A stretch of DNA of 64,000 bases from Trogon surrucura (lineage: Eukaryota > Chordata > Aves > Trogoniformes > Trogonidae). Positions 62,557 through 64,000 of this stretch are shown here, in pieces (the stretch's first letter is position 1; each line of letters begins with the position of its first letter). Below the pieces are notes generated by a model. It made no database searches, was not told where the DNA came from, and was given only the letters and a program-made list of their open reading frames with translations. Where the stretch lies: the NCBI GenBank assembly GCA_020746105.1, contig CM036619.1:645395-709394 (forward strand), given 5' to 3'. The position numbers and the translations under genes were made by a program.

Positions 62557-64000
62557 TCCCCCGGGCTGCACTTGAGATGGCATGGCCAGGCCAAGTTGGT
62601 TTTTTGAGCATCTTTCCTTGTTATCCAAACTCCACAGCACCCACAGGGACAACAGTAACTCCGCAGCAAGCTCAGGTGGAGATTTTACCTGGGGCCGCCT
62701 CTGCTCCCATTCTGGTGGCCGTAGGAGCAAACTGAACCCAGTCAGGTCCACGGGTGGGGACTGCCCGAAGCTGTTGCTGTTCTCTCCGGGCATCTCCGCG
62801 CTCCGCCTTCCCCGCCCTCGGCCAACCCAGCGATGCTCCCTTTCGCCATGCTCCCCGTTTTCCCCAACTTAATCCTCCCCGAACCCTTGGGACGCGCCGC
62901 CCGGTGGCGCCAGCGCTCCGAGTTTGTCAGTTCGCGGCCGCTCGGGGACGTCGTGGGATTATCGTGGGGGACGTCGCTTCCCGGCCGTCTGCTCGCCTTC
63001 CTCCCCGCTGCCCGTACGTCTCGGCCGCGGGTTCTTCGCCACATAAAGGCGGCCTTTCATGCACCCCTCACTCGGGGGCTGTATCGGGGATTAACTTTTT
63101 AATGCCCCAGGTGTGGGCTGCGGAGAGCATTCCGATGTTATTAGGAAGGATGACATTTTCATTGCCTTTCAACGCCGGCTCTTTGAATCGCTGTGGGGCA
63201 CGGTCTGCGCTCCGTGACCTTCCAGGTTTTTCGAGGGCTGAATAACCGAGAGCTGGCTCACGTCTCCACGATGAGGTGTAATTTCTCCCAGTCGCTTTCT
63301 CCTGCAAGTGCAGGAAGCTTCTTTCTCTCTTTCACTGCAGCTGTGGGCTGAGGAACTTCAATAACGCTCAAGAATTATCCCGGCAGTTTGCAGAAATGCC
63401 GGGATCTGGAAACACTTTGACACCTTCTGGAGCAGCCTGGAGGTGTTTTAGGGATGGCTGAAGGCTTTGGCGTGTGGGGGACAGTTTAAATCGCTGCGTA
63501 TCGAGAAAAAAAACACAGTGGGTTTGCACCTGTTGAGGTGGCGTAGACGATGTTCCTTCGTACGTGGGGCGATGGCGCTCCATCTGCGGCGCCGAGCGCG
63601 TGGCTGTCTGCCCGCAGAGACCGCTTTATTCCCTGAATAAATAAGTCACGAGCCCTCTGGGCTTGCCCGGAGCGTGTGCTGAAAGGTTTTGAGGTGGTAT
63701 TCTGGAAAAGTCTTCTCAAAATACGTGGCTTTCCGCTTCTTGAGAGAGGGCAAAACTGGAGACGCTCGGTTTGGGACTAATCATTCCAGCCTCTCTTCTT
63801 GCGGACCTGTGCCGTCGACCTGAAGAGCAGCGGGGGCCAGTCTTGCGAGAGCAGCCAAAGGTGTTTTTTCCAACAATTCCAGGCTTCAGAAGTGGATCCT
63901 GTCTTGTCAGCCACCCGCGTCGGGGCCGTAGCGGAGAGCCCTGGCTCTTCTGCCGGGGAGGGATCGGGAGAGGAGCCGTGCCGCCGGCCGTTCGGGTCGG
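62557..64000. other. HSF1 intron 2, unique to window end
   Basis: No CR1, exon or RNA gene recognised. The expected HSF1 exon 3 (YGFRKVVHIEQGG) is not in any frame here. Confidence 0.45.

Noticed and set aside
57179..64000. HSF1 exon 3
   Set aside because: No frame contains YGFRKVVHIEQGG or similar between an acceptor and a donor in the remaining 6.8 kb.
1..64000. Endogenous retrovirus or LTR element
   Set aside because: No LTR pair, primer-binding site, gag/pol motifs or YxDD polymerase other than CR1-type was noticed; all reverse-transcriptase-like residues fit CR1.
1..64000. CRISPR array or bacterial gene content
   Set aside because: The tandem arrays have no unique spacers between constant repeats; they are ordinary minisatellites in vertebrate introns.

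Overview
The window looks like nuclear DNA of a bird. It is GC-rich and intron-dominated, it is packed with CR1-type LINE fragments carrying the usual ATTCTRTG-like 3' ends, and it holds one tRNA-headed SINE with a CR1 tail. No operon, Shine-Dalgarno or other bacterial signal is present, and almost every long open frame is CR1 or tandem-repeat read-through. The species cannot be named. Many CR1 copies are nearly alike, so CR1 was active recently in this lineage.

The only protein-coding genes I can support are the 5' parts of two conserved genes arranged head to head. On the minus strand is BOP1, the ribosome-biogenesis factor of the PES1-BOP1-WDR12 complex. Its exons are a tiny putative first exon (41016-41024), an acidic exon (40667-40826) and a further exon (26273-26383) ending in the EYEEDSSDEE block. 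On the plus strand is HSF1, the heat-shock transcription factor. Exon 1 (41778-41903) and exon 2 (57070-57178) encode most of its DNA-binding domain. The two start codons lie about 750 bp apart across a CpG-rich bidirectional promoter with four perfect GCGCATGCGC (NRF1-type) palindromes, a YY1-type CAAGATGGCGGC site and long G runs. This is the vertebrate BOP1-HSF1 synteny.

Layout: 1-26272 is a BOP1 intron, where mammals carry SCX on the opposite strand. No bHLH exon is visible here, though the left edge holds an AT-rich stretch with an AATAAA signal. 26384-40666 is BOP1 intron between recognised exons; it must hide at least one small exon because the splice phases of its flanks disagree. 41025-41777 is the shared promoter and the HSF1 leader, which contains a 27-codon uORF. 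41904-57069 is HSF1 intron 1, with a CR1 only about 40 bp behind the exon-1 donor and a 660-bp pyrimidine minisatellite. 57179-64000 is the start of HSF1 intron 2; exon 3 is not reached.

About 55 CR1 pieces, nine sizeable minisatellites (periods 13, 18, 20, 22, 25, 26, 31, 32 and 39 bp) and several microsatellites fill the introns. The most unusual structures are: a CR1 variant carrying the same internal hairpin at three loci; a composite CR1 block present in inverted orientation in BOP1 and in HSF1; two CR1-into-CR1 insertions; and the tRNA-Ile/CR1 SINE. Boundaries of repeats are good to about 10-30 bp only.
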